Assembly (NCBI GenBank): GCA_947570625.1
Contig: CANOUP010000005.1
Span: forward strand, 18,128-82,127
Direction: 5' to 3'
From: an uncultured Clostridia bacterium
Lineage (GTDB): Bacteria; Bacillota; Clostridia; Christensenellales; Borkfalkiaceae
DNA length: 64,000 nt
In this document: piece after piece, positions 62,963-64,000 of the stretch
Layout: each line of letters opens with the position of its first letter
Numbering within the stretch: the stretch's first letter is position 1
Made by a program: the position numbers and the translations under genes
The notes under the pieces: generated by a model
Seen by the model: the letters and a program-made list of their open reading frames with translations, nothing else
Databases searched by the model: none
What the model was told of the DNA's origin: nothing

Positions 62963-63242
62963 TTCTCCTTTCAAAAGGCTCTCCGTAGCAACCGTTACCG
63001 TCTATATGACGCTTTATATCTTCAATGTCGTACTTCGACATAACTTCAAGCGCAAAATCCGTATCGCGTCCACAACAGTCATTCCATAGTTGATACAGTC
63101 TGCTTCCTTTAATTCCAGCGTTTATAACACGCTGAAATGCGTACTCTGCTTTGAAAGCGTTTCCCATACCTCCACCCATATACGCCTGACACATAAAAGT
63201 AAGCGCTCCGGGATTTCCTTCACAAGCATCAAAACTAACCAT
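62943..63242 (-). CDS. Hypothetical phage-type protein
   Basis: 99 residues, begins MVSFDACEGNPGALTFMCQA, with a Gly-rich AYMGGGMGNAF and a C-terminal basic tail. No family recognised, though such genes are frequent beside phage methyltransferases. It overlaps the next gene by about 20 bases. Confidence 0.5.
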   Translation of the reverse strand: MVSFDACEGNPGALTFMCQAYMGGGMGNAFKAEYAFQRVINAGIKGSRLYQLWNDCCGRDTDFALEVMSKYDIEDIKRHIDGNGCYGEPFERRKDDETD

Positions 63243-63258
63243 TTTTTACAACTCCTTT

Positions 63259-64000
63259 TTATATAAATTTGAACGACATCTGTCCCGATTCCAGTCTATC
63301 GTGGCAGATAGCCGCGTTTTCCGATGACAATTCGATAAGTATATACTTTCTATCGTTTTTCATTGCAACTTCCCCCGTAGTTCCTGTCCCTGCAAATGGG
63401 TCAAGAACTACACCGCCCACTCTGCTACCCGCCAAAATACACGGCTCAACTAATTTCGGCGGAAACGTCGCAAAATGATGGTACTTACTTCCAACCGTAG
63501 GAATATTCCAAACAGACCGCTTTCTTCGCATCCCTGTTTCGTTCGTAAGATTCCCGTGCGTCTCATTATCTTTTACTGTGCTATTGTTAAACGCGCCGTT
63601 TTGCGTATATGTACCGCCGCCGCGAAATGTCTTTCTATTTCCTTTCCGCCGACGCGAGTTCGGTCTCAATGTCCCCTTACTTCCTGCAGGCGGGTCGTTA
63701 TTGAATCCGACGCACGGCTCTTCTATTGCCTGATAATCGAAGTAGTACCGCGCTGATTTGGAAAACAGAAGCACATACTCGTGCGAGTTCGTGCATCTGT
63801 CTTTTACGCTTTCCGGCATACAATTCGGCTTATTCCATATATCGACCTGCCGCCAATACCAGCCGTCTGCGCGAAGCGCAAATGCAAGCAAAAACGGAAT
63901 CCCGATTAAATCCTTCGGCTTACATCCTTCCGCATCTGTTCTGTCGATACCACTTCCAAGCAATCCTTTATTCGTTCCCTGCTTATACTTTGCAGCGTTT
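63259..64000 (-). CDS. Site-specific DNA methyltransferase (partial)
   Basis: At least 246 residues; the frame stays open to the window edge, so a TTG at 63963 is not the true start. The C-terminal FxGxG SAM motif is LDPFAGTGTTGEVAMK near the end, with IELSSENAAICHDRLE after it. An NxxHEYVLLFSKS segment and KPNCMPESVKDRC are typical of N4/N6 beta-class methylases, in which the DPPY motif precedes and so lies outside the window. Phage enzymes of this type shield phage DNA from host restriction. Confidence 0.85.
   Translation of the reverse strand, partial: NAAKYKQGTNKGLLGSGIDRTDAEGCKPKDLIGIPFLLAFALRADGWYWRQVDIWNKPNCMPESVKDRCTNSHEYVLLFSKSARYYFDYQAIEEPCVGFNNDPPAGSKGTLRPNSRRRKGNRKTFRGGGTYTQNGAFNNSTVKDNETHGNLTNETGMRRKRSVWNIPTVGSKYHHFATFPPKLVEPCILAGSRVGGVVLDPFAGTGTTGEVAMKNDRKYILIELSSENAAICHDRLESGQMSFKFI

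Larger units (their letters stand above)
60528..64000 (-). mobile_element. Prophage-like block (continues beyond the window)
   Basis: Nine closely packed, mostly small minus-strand genes with short overlaps: a DUF5131 protein, an ASCH-like protein, several unknowns and a DNA methyltransferase. The style (gene size, overlaps, odd hypotheticals) fits the late or accessory part of a prophage or related element. Integrase and structural genes are not in view, so the block is called on pattern only. Confidence 0.5.

Overview
The window looks like the chromosome of an anaerobic, endospore-forming member of the Clostridia (Bacillota), probably an uncultured gut lineage. Support: sporulation genes (yabP, yabQ, a spoVB-type flippase, cwlD, a SigH-like sigma factor), the Clostridia-typical SCIFF peptide and its radical SAM maturase, and Clostridia-like gene order in several blocks (mrnC-rlmB-sigH; tgt-yajC-TIGR04086-scfA-scfB-secD-secF-recJ-relA). 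The class-level placement is well supported; anything finer is inference.

Layout. 1-4.1 kb: pyrimidine operon pyrB-C-F-K-(D) on the minus strand behind an attenuator-like leader. 4.1-8.3 kb: metallophosphoesterase, small Cys-rich and LysM proteins, a SpoVB-like flippase and a split TSUP transporter. 8.4-12.8 kb: a 1,445-residue surface protein. 12.8-13.8 kb: a 0.95-kb unit bounded by inverted repeats. 13.8-21 kb: RsmF-like methylase, exonuclease, a gene that appears leaderless, serS and a P-type ATPase. 21-27.6 kb: a mobile region with a large serine recombinase, TnpW-like protein, MobV relaxase, oriT-like site and AT-rich cargo genes. 27.6-32.2 kb: gyrA and gyrB. 32.3-43 kb: the yabP-yabQ-divIC-ppx-M50 operon and the mrnC-rlmB-sigH-dnaX-ybaB-recR-gpsA-typA-SDR run. 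43-47.3 kb: cwlD, a membrane protein, pnp and rpsO. 47.4-60.2 kb: hemZ, MBL hydrolase, relA, recJ, secF, secD, scfB, scfA, TIGR04086, yajC, tgt. 60.2-64 kb: a structured non-coding stretch, then small prophage-type genes ending in a DNA methyltransferase cut by the window edge.

The main unexplained structure is a family of composite intergenic repeats around positions 12.8, 13.7, 21.05, 27.0 and 27.55 kb. Each has a short palindrome (TTCCCTATGGGAA, degenerate in one copy) next to a GC-rich or terminator-like arm. They bracket AT-rich cargo genes (a DUF3592-like membrane protein, a SAM methyltransferase, a nucleotidyltransferase, a two-TM protein) that share promoter/RBS modules upstream and an AAATTTCAATTTA/terminator module downstream. 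Two pairs are inverted and bound discrete units. An oriT-like hairpin followed by TAGTGAG occurs both in the relaxase-bearing region and in the small unit at 13.6 kb. Together this suggests a cassette-like or MITE-like mobile gene system that could be mobilised in trans.
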